From Membranipora membranacea (Eukaryota > Bryozoa > Gymnolaemata > Cheilostomatida > Membraniporidae), in assembly GCA_914767715.1 (NCBI GenBank), contig OU612072.1, positions 12,152,001 to 12,216,000 on the forward strand: a stretch of DNA of 64,000 nt, written 5' to 3'. The translations under genes were made by a program, and so were the position numbers. This document shows positions 10,603-23,783 of this stretch, one piece after another (within the stretch, counting starts at the first letter, position 1; every line of letters begins with the position of its first letter). The notes under the pieces are model-generated. The model had not been told where the DNA came from, did no database searches, and saw only the letters and a program-made list of their open reading frames with translations.

Positions 10603-12949
10603 ATGAGATCTTTCACCTGTATCGCTCTGCTTTTCGGTAAGAATTATTTTATTTTTAATTTGTATAATATGTAATATGAAATGCATTTATTGTCAGCAAC
10701 AATCCATCATCTCTAATGATGTTTTTCATGGTGTGGCAAAATGATAAGTGGCAAAAAAAGGTTTCGATTGTTTTCTATCACAATCATTTTATAATAGGGG
10801 CATGTTGCGAAAAAAAAGAGGAATTACCCATATCTATTTGGCATACTTTAATATATTTATCATATTTTCTCATTATACTCATTAATTCATACAAATGCAG
10901 CATACTCGGATCATGATAATTCATTTGATTTTATGACTCCAATAATAAACTGAAAATACTTTTAGATACTCAAATTTTCATAAAAATGTTGGCTTTTTAA
11001 CTTGCAGCATGAGGGGAACTGAAAACAACTGGTTATTCATTAAAACTACGTTATTTGACTTTAATGTCCTAATCCAAATTGAAATTTTTTAATGAATTAA
11101 CTAGACATATGTAGATTTAGTAAAATTTTATCATATCATAATAAACAGCTTACCTTTATTTTGTGGAAAACAAATTTTCTCTGAGGAGAAGCGTTATGTC
11201 AAAAGCTAGTTTGGTCACAGCAGAATGTCTTGTCAAAGTTAATGCAACTAATTTTCAAAATTTTCTATTAAATTTCAATTAGTTTAAGCTGAACTACAAG
11301 CTAAATTGATGTTTAGATTTGGATTGGCTGATACTTGAAGAGTTGAAAGGCATAAAAAATAAATGGTCCTTTGCATTGTGGGTGATTTTAGCAACAACAA
11401 ATAATGTAGCCCTTTTGTCAAGATTTTACTCTTTTTAAATGCTTAATAAAATTGTTCCTGAAATTATCTGATGATTCATCTTTCAGTGCTGTATAGAATA
11501 TGACAAAAATCCCTACTACCTTTGCAGCTTTGAGCTTCAGCTTACGATTATGGCCTCAGTATAGACAGTCCACAAACATGTTCTAGACTCTAAATTTTGA
11601 AATGAACTTTCTCAAATTTATTTTAAACCTATACTCCTTGTTATTTGTTTTTGAAATTACAGTCGTAGCTTTGGTATTCCTTAGCCTTTAATTGGGAGCT
11701 ACTTACAAAAATCTTCCCATTTGTTGCCAGCTTGTCTATGTTTTTCGTCAAGAATATATTGATCTTGATTGTTTTGCTTGTTTCGCCACTTTCAGAAGGA
11801 CATCGTTGTAAGGATAATTTCTGTGTTTCTCGTTACAGCCCTTATGGCGACAGCCTACTGTCAGACTAAGTGCTACGTCTGTACTGGTATCGGAGGCACC
11901 TGTGACGATGCCTACGCCGGATCTTCAGACCACGAGACTGACTGCAGTGCTACCGGCTACACTGATGACGGCGGCTGCAGTAAACTCAAAAACAAGACCA
12001 AACTGCTCGGAACCTGGATCACTACAAGTAAGCGGACTAGGGGGTAGGGCGGACTGGTACTTGGTGGGTGGGGTTTGGTGGATGGGGGGTTTGTTGCATG
12101 GGATGGCGGTTGGGGAGGGCGTCAGTGTCAGTGTAAGCAGCCTATATTCGTGTCAGAATGTTTGATGATGAAGCTAGATACTCCAGTTTTGTATGATTGA
12201 TTATATCGGGCTGTTTGGCAGCATCAAATTATATGTAAAATGATTCAGGCTTTAAGCAGTAACTGAACAGGAAAGAGATCTTTGTGGGAAAGTTACAAGA
12301 GTGGAAGTTAAACTCTAATACTCTTATGCACTGATACTCTAGTGTTAATTTGAATCCATTAGAGATTAACTTTTAGTTGTTTAGTTTAGCTAGCTTCGAG
12401 ACGACTTGATGTTAGCAAGCGTGCTAAGAGGGGGGGAGTCTGTTATAATGCACTGTGACAGGGAGAACGAAAGCTAATTTTTTCAGGCATATGAATACGA
12501 ATACTTCATTCCTCTAGCGTACTTGAAAAGAGTACAACCCGAAAGCCCACGGACGTGTAATGTTCTTCAGTCAGTGATACCAGAATCTTATAGTTTTCAA
12601 GATGAATTGTTGATTGCCTTGTATCACAATTAAGTAATAAAAATAATAACAAGTATTACAAAAAGCGATAATGGAGGCACTGATTTCACTAGTGAACTAT
12701 GTTGCCAATCATTATTATATTATTATTTTTTATATCATTATATTTGTTTTGTTTTCAGTCACACGAACCTGTGCCGAGCTCTACGATAACAGCCAGTGCG
12801 CCCAGGGAGATAGAATCAGCGTGAACATTCTCGGAATCAAGTCTGACACATGGTCCTGCTCATGTACAGGAGATCTGTGTAACGGTGGATCTCAGCTTGC
12901 AGTCTCCTCTGCTCTCATCATGGCCGCTCTCGCCAAATACCTGCTCTAA
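10603..12949 (+). CDS. Gene A: Ly6/uPAR-like three-finger protein, likely GPI-anchored
   Basis: Three exons, 10603-10636, 11839-12027 and 12759-12949, join in phase 1/phase 1 to give 137 residues. Residues 1-19 form a signal peptide (starts MRSFTCIALLF), with probable cleavage before Gln20. Ten cysteines follow: C23, C26, C33, C47 and C58 from exon 2, C79, C88, C108, C110 and C115 from exon 3, the last followed by Asn as in Ly6 domains. The end has C-x-C spacing rather than the vertebrate adjacent CC. A sequon Asn63-Lys-Thr is present. The tail after GGS119 is hydrophobic and ends AALAKYLL, fitting a GPI signal. Introns are 1202 and 731 bases, and G-runs follow the exon-2 donor. AATAAA is at 12978-12983. 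The start is fixed by exon 1 and its GTAAGA donor. The family assignment is firm; the ligand or role is unknown. Confidence 0.9.
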
Positions 12950-12983
12950 ACAACATTCTTCTATCTCAGCAAACGGGAATAAA

Positions 12984-14106
12984 TTACAAGACACTGAATG
13001 ACTTTTTATCTTGGCTCAAATCATTTAAATTGCGGCTCCTGCCAAAATCAAAACGCTGTTTTGATGCTTTAAGGTCGCCTATTTTTTCCATTGTACCTTT
13101 TTACAAATTCAACAAGATGACACTATTTAATAAAGAAGTTTTAAAAATTTTAGTGAAATCTTCTTGATATGTAATAAAACTTTGCAGTGTTTTTAGTTGT
13201 TTACAGTTTGTCAGTTATTGCAATAGAACAGGCAGTTTATCTATAAGAAAATGCATTCTGAAGCCGCATTGAGCACCAATCTGGCTTCACTCAACCAACA
13301 ACAGCCAGGTTATGGCTTTTCATTCAAGCATTGTATCTGTTATCTTCTTTCTTGTTACTCGTCTGGGTTGGAGATAGAAACATGAGTTCAACTTAATAGG
13401 GCATGCTTTCAACTTTCCCACAATGCAACATAACCCTGGGATTTGCATGAAGATCACTGTGAAAAGACCTGGGATTTGCAGGAATATCATTGAGAAAAAA
13501 TTACCAGAATCTGAAAAATGTGGAAAATTTGTATCATAGCGGAAAATCGGTTTCCGCCTTATCGAAATAGTGGGAAAAAAAAGATTTTCTGCTATGAAAC
13601 AAATTTTCTGCCTTTCCCCATTTCCCAGGACCCGAAAAATTATTTCCAGAGTTTTGTTTAGGGTGTGTAGAAACGCGCTTTTTTTATTTCTAATTTTAAC
13701 AAAACCTCGTGGCAGGGTAGTATCATTGCGGCTGAGCTACCATAGGGTGGCTGTATAATACTGCCTCCAACAAACAAGTCATTTTTTCAAATCAGTTGAC
13801 TTTCTCTTAAATCTCAAACATTGTTTGAATAAGTTGATATTAGCTATGTTTGTTCTGCAAGCTGAGATGCATCATACAGAGTGGACACACCACTTTATTA
13901 ACAAATATGACCAAAGTTCATTGCAAAGTAAACTACTGGATAATCGATTAGGTCAATAAAGATTTGCATAAAAAATACCCAGTCCAAAGCTTATGATTTA
14001 CTCTGCTGCTGCTGCTGCTGGAAGTCGTTCACTTGGACACTGGTCCTAATCTTGTATCATCTCAAGCTTTCACCTTTTTGCCTCCGACTCGAATCTCTAA
14101 CTAAAG
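12984..14106. other. Intergenic stretch between genes A and B
   Basis: Apart from the tail remnant near 13.03 kb and a (CTG)5 run at about 14003-14020, just upstream of gene B, nothing is recognised. CATAAAAAATA near 13966 is a weak TATA candidate for gene B. Confidence 0.5.
13030..13049 (+). repeat. Degenerate remnant of an exon-3 tail behind gene A
   Basis: TTGCGGCTCCTGCCAAAATC resembles the terminal coding sequence ATGGCCGCTCTCGCCAAATA of the neighbouring genes. It lies about 80 bases after the gene A stop, where genes B, D and E have clearer remnants. Confidence 0.35.
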
Positions 14107-16683
14107 ATGAAGGCTGTTACTTGTATGGCTCTGCTATTGGGTATGTACAGCCCCAACTTCCTTTCCAGGGCCTTTGAGTACTACGGGTACCTGTACCTGT
14201 ACTTTGATAATACAATCTTGTTGTGTTTCCCCAATTGAAGACAAGAAGAGAATAGCGCCAGCTTGACAATCTCTTTTTTATTACTAATATAGTGTTTGAT
14301 CTGCCAATGATTTTATTTTTGTACCATTTTGATATTATAGTTATGATATATGTTCTATAATTGGGTATATATTGAGAAATATTTTGCCGAAATTAAGTTT
14401 GTTGAAAAGTGACTGTCTGGCTGTGATAGCAGGTTTTCATATTTTGTAAATCCCATCTATTCTACCACCAAGGGCTACTCATAACATTCCTCTAGATTGA
14501 GAAAATTAGTTATTCAAAAATTAACAATTGGCTTTATCCCAGATTAGTTTCACCTTGATGAAAAAATTTCAATCAATTAATGGTTATTTTTTTTTAAAGA
14601 AAGAAGTTAAAGTGATACTAAAACTAGTATATTTTAAGCAATTTACTTTTGATATAATATTTACGAAAGTCATCCATGCTAATGCATCCAGAAAATTTAC
14701 ACAGTGCAGTCAGAACTGTATGCTGAGCTGAGTAATAATTAAAACTTTAGTTTCAATATCCTCACCAGTGCATTTTAAAAGTTTTAAATCAGCTGTGTCA
14801 GCAATGTCCTATGTTGTCATCAGGTTTACTGGCATTTTATTCAATAATAATTTGGATTTACCAGAAACAAGATAAAACGAATAAATTGAATAATTTAATT
14901 TTGTTTTCATGACAATGTTTGAATAGTGACGTCTGCTTTGCGGCAGACCTCAATATGCTTATAGATTGATAGATTTATTACTTGATGGAATATGAGATTA
15001 CCTGACATGCAGCTAAAAGTGATCAGATGAGATACCTGACACTTGGCCAAGATAAAAAATTTCATGTCTTAAATGTACATTATTGTCTTGATTATATTAA
15101 TTTTAGCATAAACCTTGATAACAAATGGGATTTCATACAATGCACGACACTTAGTAAGTTCTATGTCCCAAATGTACATTCTTCGCCTTGGTTATTATAT
15201 ATAAATATACTATTACTGTTAATCTACACTCATCTTTATGAATTTTAATTTTTTTCCATTTTATGAATTTATATGAATTTTTATGAATTTATATGAATTT
15301 ATATTAATTTATATGAATTTTTATGAATTTTAATGAATTTATTGAATTTATGAATTTTAGTGATGGTGTCCTCAGTATATAGCCAGACGAAGTGTTTTGT
15401 CTGCGCAGATATCGGTGATGGAAGCTGCACAGATAACTACATAGGATCCTCCGAACATGAAACAGAATGCAGTGCTATCAGCGGCTACACTGATGACGGA
15501 GGCTGTAGTAAGACCAAGAACAAGGCGAAAGCTCTTGGTATCTGGATCACAACAAGTAAGTTTGAGGAGGGGGGGAAGTTAAACTGAGCTTAAGTCAGGG
15601 TCGAGAACTGAACTAACTTTTTTTATAACTTCGTTCTAATAATTTTCATATTATAGTAATATATTACTATACTTATAAAAATAAAAATATATTATATTTA
15701 TATTAACATATTAATATTTATATATAAAGTACTTTATACTAATATATATATAGAGATATGTATTTATAATAATATCAAGTATTAATGTAAATATTTATAT
15801 ACAATATTTTATACAAATATTAATATGTTATATATATTTATATAAATATCAAATATTGATTTAAATATTATATATATTATATTTTATATATAAATATCAT
15901 TATGTTAATATTTCAATAAAATATAATATATCAATATTTATATTTATATTAATATCAATTTACAAATATTAATATATTATATAATATAAATATAATACAT
16001 TTTTATAAGTGAATCTAATGTCTATCCCTCCACCTATACAAACATTAGCAATATAAGTCTCGTTCCAATTTTATTCGAGTTTTTGGTTGCAAAACCGTCC
16101 TAAAAATCAAAAGTTTGATATAAAAGAGGTGTCCTAGATTATTTAGTCATAGTTCTGTCATGCCTTAAATAGGAACTAGGATCTGAACCTAATTTGGGAA
16201 TACTGCAATGCATGAAAACAAGCAAGAAAACAACTTTGAAAATTTAGTCAGCCTTTCTCAATTATAAAAATTGGCTGTTTGGGCTTTTACCATTACTGGC
16301 TGTTTACTTGTTGAACTACCAACTTCCGGAATGGTTTGATGGATTGATGGTTAGAAAGCTTGGCGTTCATTATCAGGCCAGTTTATACTTAAAGTATAAG
16401 TCTAGCAGGATCTAAGCTATTTTGTTATGTATTTGCCATGGTAACATTAGGCCTAACGATTCATATCACCAGTTTGTTCCAACCTTTTTCAGCTTCAAGG
16501 ACCTGCGGAGAGTCTTACGATAACAGCCAGTGCGCTCACGGAGACAGAGTCAGTCTGAATATATTCGGAATTAGATCTGACACATGGTCCTGTTCGTGTA
16601 CTGGAAATCTGTGTAACAGCGGATCTCAGCTAGCCGTCTCTTCAGCTCTTATCATGGCCGCTCTCGCCAAATACCTGCTCTAA
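14107..16683 (+). CDS. Gene B: Ly6/uPAR-like three-finger protein, likely GPI-anchored
   Basis: Exons 14107-14140, 15361-15555 and 16493-16683 give 139 residues. The signal peptide begins MKAVTCMALLLV and ends near VYS before QTKC. Exon 2 has five cysteines, starting CFVC, with the family motif YTDDGGCSK. Exon 3 has five more, ending WSCSCTGNLCN. The KNKAK segment lacks the Asn-Lys-Thr sequon of gene A. The hydrophobic tail is almost identical to those of A, D and E. Intron 1 ends in a minisatellite that forms the 3' splice region itself, and intron 2 contains about 350 bases of (AT)-rich tandem sequence; a G-run follows the exon-2 donor. AATAAA is at 16711-16716. Confidence 0.9.
15245..15359 (+). 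repeat. Minisatellite abutting the gene B exon-2 acceptor
   Basis: Repeats of about 10-12 bases (variants of TTATATGAATT and TTTATGAATTT) run up to the acceptor TTTTAG at 15355-15360. The usual pyrimidine-rich tract is replaced by A/T repeats. Confidence 0.8.
15640..15995. repeat. AT-rich tandem sequence in gene B intron 2
   Basis: About 350 bases made almost only of A and T, with variants of AATATTTATAT. Low complexity, no coding content. Confidence 0.8.
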
Positions 16684-16760
16684 ACAGCTTCTCTACTCTC
16701 AGCAGATGGAAATAAATGACAAGACACTGAAAGAATTTTTATCACAGCTAAAATCAAAAT

Positions 16761-16780
16761 CCGCCAAATACCTGCTCTAA
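16761..16780 (+). repeat. Exon-3 tail remnant behind gene B
   Basis: CCGCCAAATACCTGCTCTAA copies the last codons and stop of the gene (AKYLL-stop) 80-100 bases downstream of the real stop. It is followed by AGTCTTTTC, also found after the remnant behind gene D. Confidence 0.75.
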
Positions 16781-17039
16781 GTCTTTTCCTGTGTTACCTA
16801 AAATGTGATTGTGTGTCTTTTACTAAATTTGTAGAGTGCATGCCCAGAATTTTGGCATTCATCTTGGATTAAAGTTTACCGCTAAAGAAATAAAACTATA
16901 AACTCACATAACAAACTAACTTTTGTCACACCTCCAGGCCAAGGTTAAAACATATCGGGTAGGTGTTTGGTTCCAAAGTTAGACAAACTGCTTTAATCGT
17001 CCTGTTTATGACAAAACAGAGGGTGGACTGCCCCTAAAG

Positions 17040-17231
17040 AGGGACGCAAGTTGCCCGGAGTCCTCGTACTGAGAGTGTGATACATCCTAGTAAACTAGAA
17101 TGCATCCTTGAGGTGAGGCCATGGTGGACCTCCTAATCATAAGTGTGCAGCAAGCTGCCAGAAACTGAAACATGCACTAATCAGCCATTAGCAGTGACAC
17201 TTTGATCTTAGCCAATAGGCCGAGAAGCTTA
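17040..17231 (-). mobile_element. U2 snRNA-derived element or pseudogene
   Basis: On the minus strand the segment from 17229 downwards reads AGCTTCTCGGCCTATTGGCT and continues AAGATCAAAGTGT. This matches the conserved 5' end of U2 snRNA (AGCTTCTCGGCCTTTTGGCT, then AAGATCAAGTGT). Conserved downstream U2 parts such as the branch-site-pairing region (GTAGTA) are not seen, so it is not a functional U2 gene. It may be a truncated retrocopy or a SINE with a U2-like head. The left limit is a guess. Confidence 0.6.
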
Positions 17232-17316
17232 AAATAGTAAGATTTTAGCTAACGCAACAACATCATATGATTCGATGCTTAGTTTGTTGAAAGTTGACAG
17301 ATTCCAAACCCTGTGT

Positions 17317-17374
17317 GACCTAGCTGATACTATTGCAAGGCAGTATACTGCGTTGCAATAGAATCAGCTAGGTC
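17317..17374. repeat. Near-perfect hairpin, 22-bp arms
   Basis: The arm 17317-17338 (GACCTAGCTGATACTATTGC...) pairs with 17353-17374 with one mismatch across a 14-base loop. No target duplication was seen. Confidence 0.85.
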
Positions 17375-17434
17375 AATCAGTCTCAAATGATACCACAGGT
17401 CAACATGACATATCTATCCCAACAGTGCAATGCA

Positions 17435-17522
17435 GGATTGGAACTTCCAAGGGGATCTTGCATGCTACCATTGACCTGGGAATCCCAGAGAGGTGCATCG
17501 TGGGATACCATTATAATGACAA
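17435..17522. repeat. Dispersed repeat shared with 33160-33225
   Basis: Both copies contain TGCTACCATTGACCTGGGAA, then CCAGAKAGGTGCATC and TGGGATACC. The family is unidentified; the ends are not defined. Confidence 0.7.
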
Positions 17523-19342
17523 GCTGTTTGCAAGGGGTTTCCATATTCCCTGACCGCCCATATATTTAGAGTGACAATTTCTGATTAGTTCGTTGACGTT
17601 CGACCCCTTTCCCTTTCAAAAAATTCAAGACATTGCACTACTCATGATTAATAGATGGGTTAATTGATTGAATAAATATTTCAGCAAATGTAAGAGGGAG
17701 ATAATAAATGTTACATTGTCAGCTCAAACATTTCTAATCCCTTAGTCCAGCATTGGCATGACCTTTAGTTTGAATTTGCCTCTTAACATCATCTACTGGA
17801 ATATCAATCGTTCCAAGGCTCAAGTTTTTGTACACTAGACAGGATACATTGCTGTTTTGTAACTGTGTTATTTGATATGATTATGGCTTTGGTTCGTATT
17901 GGAAAAATCAATTTTTCATTAAAACATCAGACATGTACATGACATTATATGACTATGAAACAACATTGATTGCTGTAAAATCAATATTAGAAGAGGCTAG
18001 AAAGAATCACTGTCTTAGTATAATTTATAAGATAGTAAATTTTAAAATTCAAAGTAGTAAATTTTGAATTAGATTTGAATTTATATTGTAAATTTTAAAA
18101 TGATTATTAGGTGATTCATTTTGACATTTTTAGCCAGCAGCCTGGGCAGGGCTGTCAGGGGTGGGTGGGTGGGGGGACCCAACAACCCCAATAGCCTGCC
18201 GAAGCTACAGCAGCTTGATGTAGCAGTACCTATCTGACTATCTCTTGTCAGTCTATTGCTCATTTGACTGAAAGAAATCGCAAATCTTTTCCAAACCAGC
18301 TAAGAAATGAGGATATGATTGTGTATCGTTCTTTTTTTAGAGAAGCTGCATGCGGTTGGATGAAATGAAGCACTGACGTAGCTGAATATATTTATTTTAT
18401 TATTTACTTGTGGACTCCTAACAAACAAACAAATGATCAGACAAAGGAAAGTTTTGGAAATTGTATAGTCGAATTTTCAAGTTGATAAGATCGGAGCATG
18501 ACAAAGTGGAATACCTGACTAGGAGCTAACTGATATTTAAAACATCTACACTACACAGCAAATTGAATATAGACAAAAGACCATTATATAGCGGGATTTT
18601 ATTGTATATTGAGTTTGACTTCTGATATAGAGCAATTTGAATGCTCCTGACTGCACTAAGAAGTAGTTATATTGTATCAACAAGCACAGCCTTGCATTGT
18701 ATTTAAGACTATGGTTTAATTGGTGCCACTAATTGTCATAGGTCATGTCAAAATTCTCACTGAAGGCTTATATTAATGAATTTTAAAAATTAAGACATCA
18801 TAATTATACTATCATCAAAATTTATCTATTCTGGGCCAGCTTAATTTTGTTTGAAGGGCTTGATAATAACACTTCCGACATTGCATCAATAACCAAAAGT
18901 TTCCAGTGAAGCCGTTACAAATACTCACAGTTGTAAAATATTTTACACAAGGGATGACCAAAGCATTCCCACAATGCATTTTCACCTTATATGCCTAGTG
19001 AAGCCCTAACACATACTCGCAGGTAAAAACATTGATAGGACACTCAATGCCCTGTCATTGTGTAGGCTACAAACATCAGGTGTATTTAAACATGTTTGTT
19101 GTTTGTATTTCACAGCAGCTATCTAAGTGTTATTATACTGAACAACAAGTCACTAGAATAAGTATTTTAAGCTGAAATCAACACACCAATTATGCACCAT
19201 TTTCAACACTAAAACTATCCATTTCTTAGAATTCATTAAGACTTTCACTTGTGTATTGATCAAGATATAAAAAAATAATACATTTACATGCAAACTAATC
19301 TGGCTTAAATAAGGTAATTCATTTTACTCAGGCAATAGATAA

Positions 19343-19349
19343 TATAAAG
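19343..19349 (+). promoter_or_regulatory. Possible TATA box of gene C
   Basis: TATAAAG lies about 120 bases upstream of the gene C ATG, allowing a start site near 19375 and a leader of about 90 bases. Prediction only. Confidence 0.35.
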
Positions 19350-19463
19350 TTTAAATGCTGTGTAGCAACTGAACTAAAGTTCATTCTTCATCGGATAGTA
19401 TCGCAGTACAGTGGTCAGATTTTGTTCTTTTCTCAGCGGATAAATTATTCATTACATTCCAAG

Positions 19464-22143
19464 ATGCAGCCTTTAGTTTGTCTCACTCTTCTGTTAGGTA
19501 AGTCACCCCGAGCAAAATTACTGCAATGAGGTTCACAGACTGTTTTATTTCATATGCCCTAATGACTTTTCAGACCGAGACCTTTAAAACCATACCAAAA
19601 ATGCCCTAGAAGGGATGCACATTTAATGTTATTTAGTAAACAGCTGAGGCAGGGAAGTCATTGACAAGTGAAAGCTACTTGACTAGTTGTTTTTGATGTC
19701 TTTCAGATCACCCAGGCGATTTTATCTCTGACTGAGATTGGACAATATTAGACTAGAAGTGATGAACAAAAAAACGAACTAACTAGTAACATTACTAGCT
19801 TAAGCCTTTCTACCTTACTTGACGCTCAAAAATCCATACAACCCCGTACCCGGTTACTTTTGAGAACTACTGAAATTTTCTTTTATTTATTATCTTTTTC
19901 AAGTACCAATCTTATGCGCTAGGTTGTTAGGTAGGTAGGACGGAAATTAAGGTGAAATTAAAAAAAACGAAAAATCTTTTTCATTTGAAAATTCTCATAT
20001 GAAAGTTAGTTTTTTGCCACTTGATTGAACCATTTGAAGTTCTGTAATTATCCCCACCTTATTCAGTTCTCCGGCAATCCTTGTAAAAACGGCTGGCCCA
20101 TCAACAGCTAATTACTAGGTTTTGTCAAAATCAATGTTTTGTTTGTTGTTGACTGTTACTTAGAAACTCTGCATTACAAGCTGTACAGAATTTACAAAAT
20201 ACAAAACAAATTAGATATTATTCAATAAATTAATGCAAACATAAACAATTACTTGTGGTAACAGAAAAAACAATATTGTTTTACATACATACGGAGATCA
20301 ATGTCAAATTTGTTTACACATGCAATCCTTCAGAATTAAATCTTTTTTCCTCTTCTATCCAGTAGCTATAAAATTAAACAGCCGCCACAAATTCTGCACT
20401 AGCACAACTACAGAATTCTTACCTTGCCATGGCGAAATATGACTGCTGGCTCTATTGACTGGATTAGTTTATTAATCTTAAAACTCATTACAATCCTTGT
20501 AATGGTGTGTACCCTGTCAGATAAAGAAGTTCAGAGATTCAAAGTTAGCTACCTAGCCGATTCTTTTGGCTATATCTAGTGTGTAGCGGAATCAATATAA
20601 GCAAGTTGTCAGAAATTCAAAATTTAAACTAAATCTTGAGTAAATCTCTGTATAAGTGGCATTTACTTGAAATTGTCAGACAGCAATCATTATATTTATA
20701 ACCAGTTAGTATTGTGAGTTATTGTGAGAACGATATTTTTTGATTTGACACTACATGGGTAATCCCTGCCTCCCTGGTGAACAATCTATGCACAGATTTT
20801 AAACATGATTTATTTAGCAACATATAACAAATTCCAAACTAAGTTCATGAGAATTTTACGTTTTCAAGCTTGTTCTTAAATCCTGTTTTGCAGCTAGTGT
20901 GACTCAACCGGCACTCAATAATATATATAGTAGAAGTTGCCTAAAAGCAACCAAACTCCTCTATTCTATTAATGAATTTCTAAAATTTCTCAACTTTTAA
21001 TTTTACAGCTATTGTCGCCGCTACATCGGCCACCACATGTTACGAATGCAGTACCGCCATAGGGGAGTCCTGTGGGGATGAGTTTGCTGCCTCCTCCGAC
21101 TACGAGACCGACTGCAGTGCTACAGGAATTTCCTCAGATGAGGACGGTAGCTGCTACAAGGATAAGAACAAAACCAAGATCTTCGGTGTCTGGATCACAA
21201 CAGGTATACTAATAAGAAAATTTTATACTTTTAAAATTTATCAGTTTAAGTCATCATAATTTACGAGTGCATATATATAAATATGGTGACTGGAAATGCA
21301 GAAAGGGCTAGTCAAATAGTTCGAAACTAGAGTTGTGACAGCCCCAAAGAGCGGAGACAATAATGTAACACCACTCCCACAATAATCCTTTAATCCACTC
21401 TGTTTTTCCAGATTGAGGTGGTGTTGATTGAGACAACACATCTTCTTGTCTTGTCTAATTGAGGGTCATCACACCCCCGTCCCGTTACGTGTGTTAAGCA
21501 ATTGACGGCTAGATTTTTCGGTGGCAAAAATTTTCAGTGACCACCTGTGGGGAAATGTCAGTTTGGCGTATATATAAGTGACAGCTAGAAAAGTTAATCA
21601 ATGAAATCTTCTGAAGTACTACGGAAAAATTTACTGGCTCAGACTTTGCCAAGGTTGCCAGTAGTGATATGGTTGATATTGGCATTCAATTATCATTGTC
21701 ATTATGGTTGATAAATGAATTCCAATACCAACCACTCTGGTAAAGTAAGAGCAGAAAAACTATGTGGGTGTGGAGTGCTGTTGAAAATTGAATAAAATAA
21801 TCGTTTTATTATTATTTTAAAAATTTGATTTGATTTGATTTATTTGAATTTTTAATGATGATTAATGATTAATAAATGATGATATTATCAAATGTTGAAT
21901 CCATAAAATTGAATGAATATATGAGTAAATAGTTCTTTGATTTTTCCAGTGACCCGAGGATGCTCAGGAAAGAACGACAACACTGCATGTGCTCAGACCG
22001 ACCGCATTAGTATTAACATCTTCGGTATCAAAACAGAGACTTGGGCCTGTTCTTGCGATGGAGATAAATGTAACGGTGGATCTCAGCTCGCTCTCTCTAC
22101 CGCCGCACTCGTACTTCCCATCATCGTTAAATTTATCTCATAA
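19464..22143 (+). CDS. Gene C: Ly6/uPAR-like three-finger protein, likely GPI-anchored
   Basis: Exons 19464-19497, 21009-21203 and 21950-22143 give 140 residues. The signal peptide starts MQPLVCLTLLLA. Exon 2 has CYEC and three further cysteines before the loop SSDEDGSCYK, replacing the usual YTDDGGCSK; a KNKTK sequon is kept. Exon 3 starts VTRGC and ends WACSCDGDKCN. The tail (LSTAALVLPIIVKFIS) differs from the near-identical tails of A, B and D-F, so C is the most divergent member of the first cluster. Introns are 1511 and 746 bases. No G-run follows the exon-2 donor. AATAAA is at 22259-22264. Confidence 0.9.
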
Positions 22144-22264
22144 ACTTAGATAGTGACCATTGTGAAGCGTCAATTCATTAAACTTGTATACTATTTATGT
22201 TGCCAAGTTTTTAATCAGATGCCAGATCTATTGTTATGATTTTTCTGGCAGCCACAACAATAAA

Positions 22265-23783
22265 TTACGCTAAAATACAAATTCTTATGTTTGCTTCTAT
22301 GCTGCATTGTATGATTGCTAAACTACTATTAAATTAATCATTGAACACACATCAATCCATGCATTGTTTGTTTGTCTCAGTCAATTGGGCGATTTGGGTG
22401 CGAGACCCTTAGCAGGTCTTGCTCACTCAGCTAGGAGCAATCAGAAAGTGATGTTGTCAGATTTTAATTGATAGATCCAAATTAGTCCCTTTAACCAAGG
22501 TGTACATGTAGACATGATATGACCTTGACCTTCCCCTTTTACTCCAACGAAACTCATGAGTTGAAAATAAAACTAGGCATTTTCATTATGATGCAAATCA
22601 CGAGATTAGTCAGTGTGGTTTATTCCCTAATCCTCAGATGGCCGGCAGCCATCGGGTAGCAGGCAGGAGTCAGGGAGGCTCAGACTACCCGAAATCCATT
22701 GTCAAGTATTGGGAAGTGTTCTAAGAAGACTATCTATTCAACTGATGTATATTAGATACAAGACATTATGAAGGCAACTGAAGATGCCGGTATGAATGGG
22801 TTATAACGTTTTATTGCGAGAAGTTCATATTCTGCTAGGCATATCGATATTTATTTTGCAGTGCAGCTGATTAAATGCATGCTTCTGTATTTTAAAGTAA
22901 GCTTATCACCCAATATGATAATATTAAGCTCGGCGGAAATTGACAAATTAATGTTTACTGCCGTAGCTTAGAAAATTCCAGGGTAAACAAGAATAACACC
23001 AAAGTAACACCAGGTGTGGTACTGTATGTGTTTCAAGGTATCCTTAAAGTAGAAGACTGGTACCACTTAATACGCCTCAAGATGCAATTAACTTCACCAG
23101 TAGGCAACATACTCAACAATAGAAATCCAAGGTATAAGCTTTGGATCTGCACCACAGGGCAGTCAGTAGCCCCTCAACCCCATGGCTGCAATAAACTGAA
23201 TTAATTTGAGAAGCTATTATAATCTCAAAGAAAATGCATAAATTTTGTTATTGAAAGCAATAATATTGTTTTTGTAAATGATTTTGTAACTGAGATGACT
23301 GTTATATATTAAGATTGTCACAACAAAAGATAGCTGCTTCAATTCAAGAAAAACTCATTTTATACATGATTATTTTCCAATAATATATTTATTTGCAGAG
23401 TACGAGTATTTGTGTTGCTGAAACAAAGTGGTGGAAGAGAGTTTGTATTTGAAATAAATAAAATTGTCAAATTTAACATTTATTTATGACATCCAAATTT
23501 AGAAGGAGCACATCATTACGCATCAAATATCAAAATCTAACTTTTGCGGTTGTCTGCCACTTTAATCATTTTACCTCCCTGCCTATCCTAGAACAAAGGC
23601 CTGCTTAATGATTTTTCATTAGCTCTTTAAACGAATAACAGTGTTCTTCTAAGAAAGAATCATTACCCCATTGTATTGTGTTCGATGATATATCATATTG
23701 AGCCGGACTAGTCTTCTCACTTTGAATTCAGCAGCCAAGCCAGTCAGTTGTCTTGCTATCTAAAATTATCACAAGGATTAAAA
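22265..23783. other. Intergenic stretch between genes C and D
   Basis: No gene or known repeat was recognised. A TATATCA sequence near 23687 is a weak TATA candidate for gene D. Confidence 0.45.

Larger units (their letters stand above)
16784..19463. other. Intergenic stretch between genes B and C
   Basis: Contains a U2 snRNA-like element (about 17040-17231, minus strand), a hairpin (17317-17374) and a dispersed repeat shared with 33.2 kb (17435-17522). No gene was recognised in the rest. Confidence 0.5.

Noticed and set aside
15640-15995. Structured repeat array such as CRISPR or a replication origin
   Set aside because: Only AT microsatellite variants with no fixed repeat and unique spacers; it lies inside a spliced gene of an animal genome.
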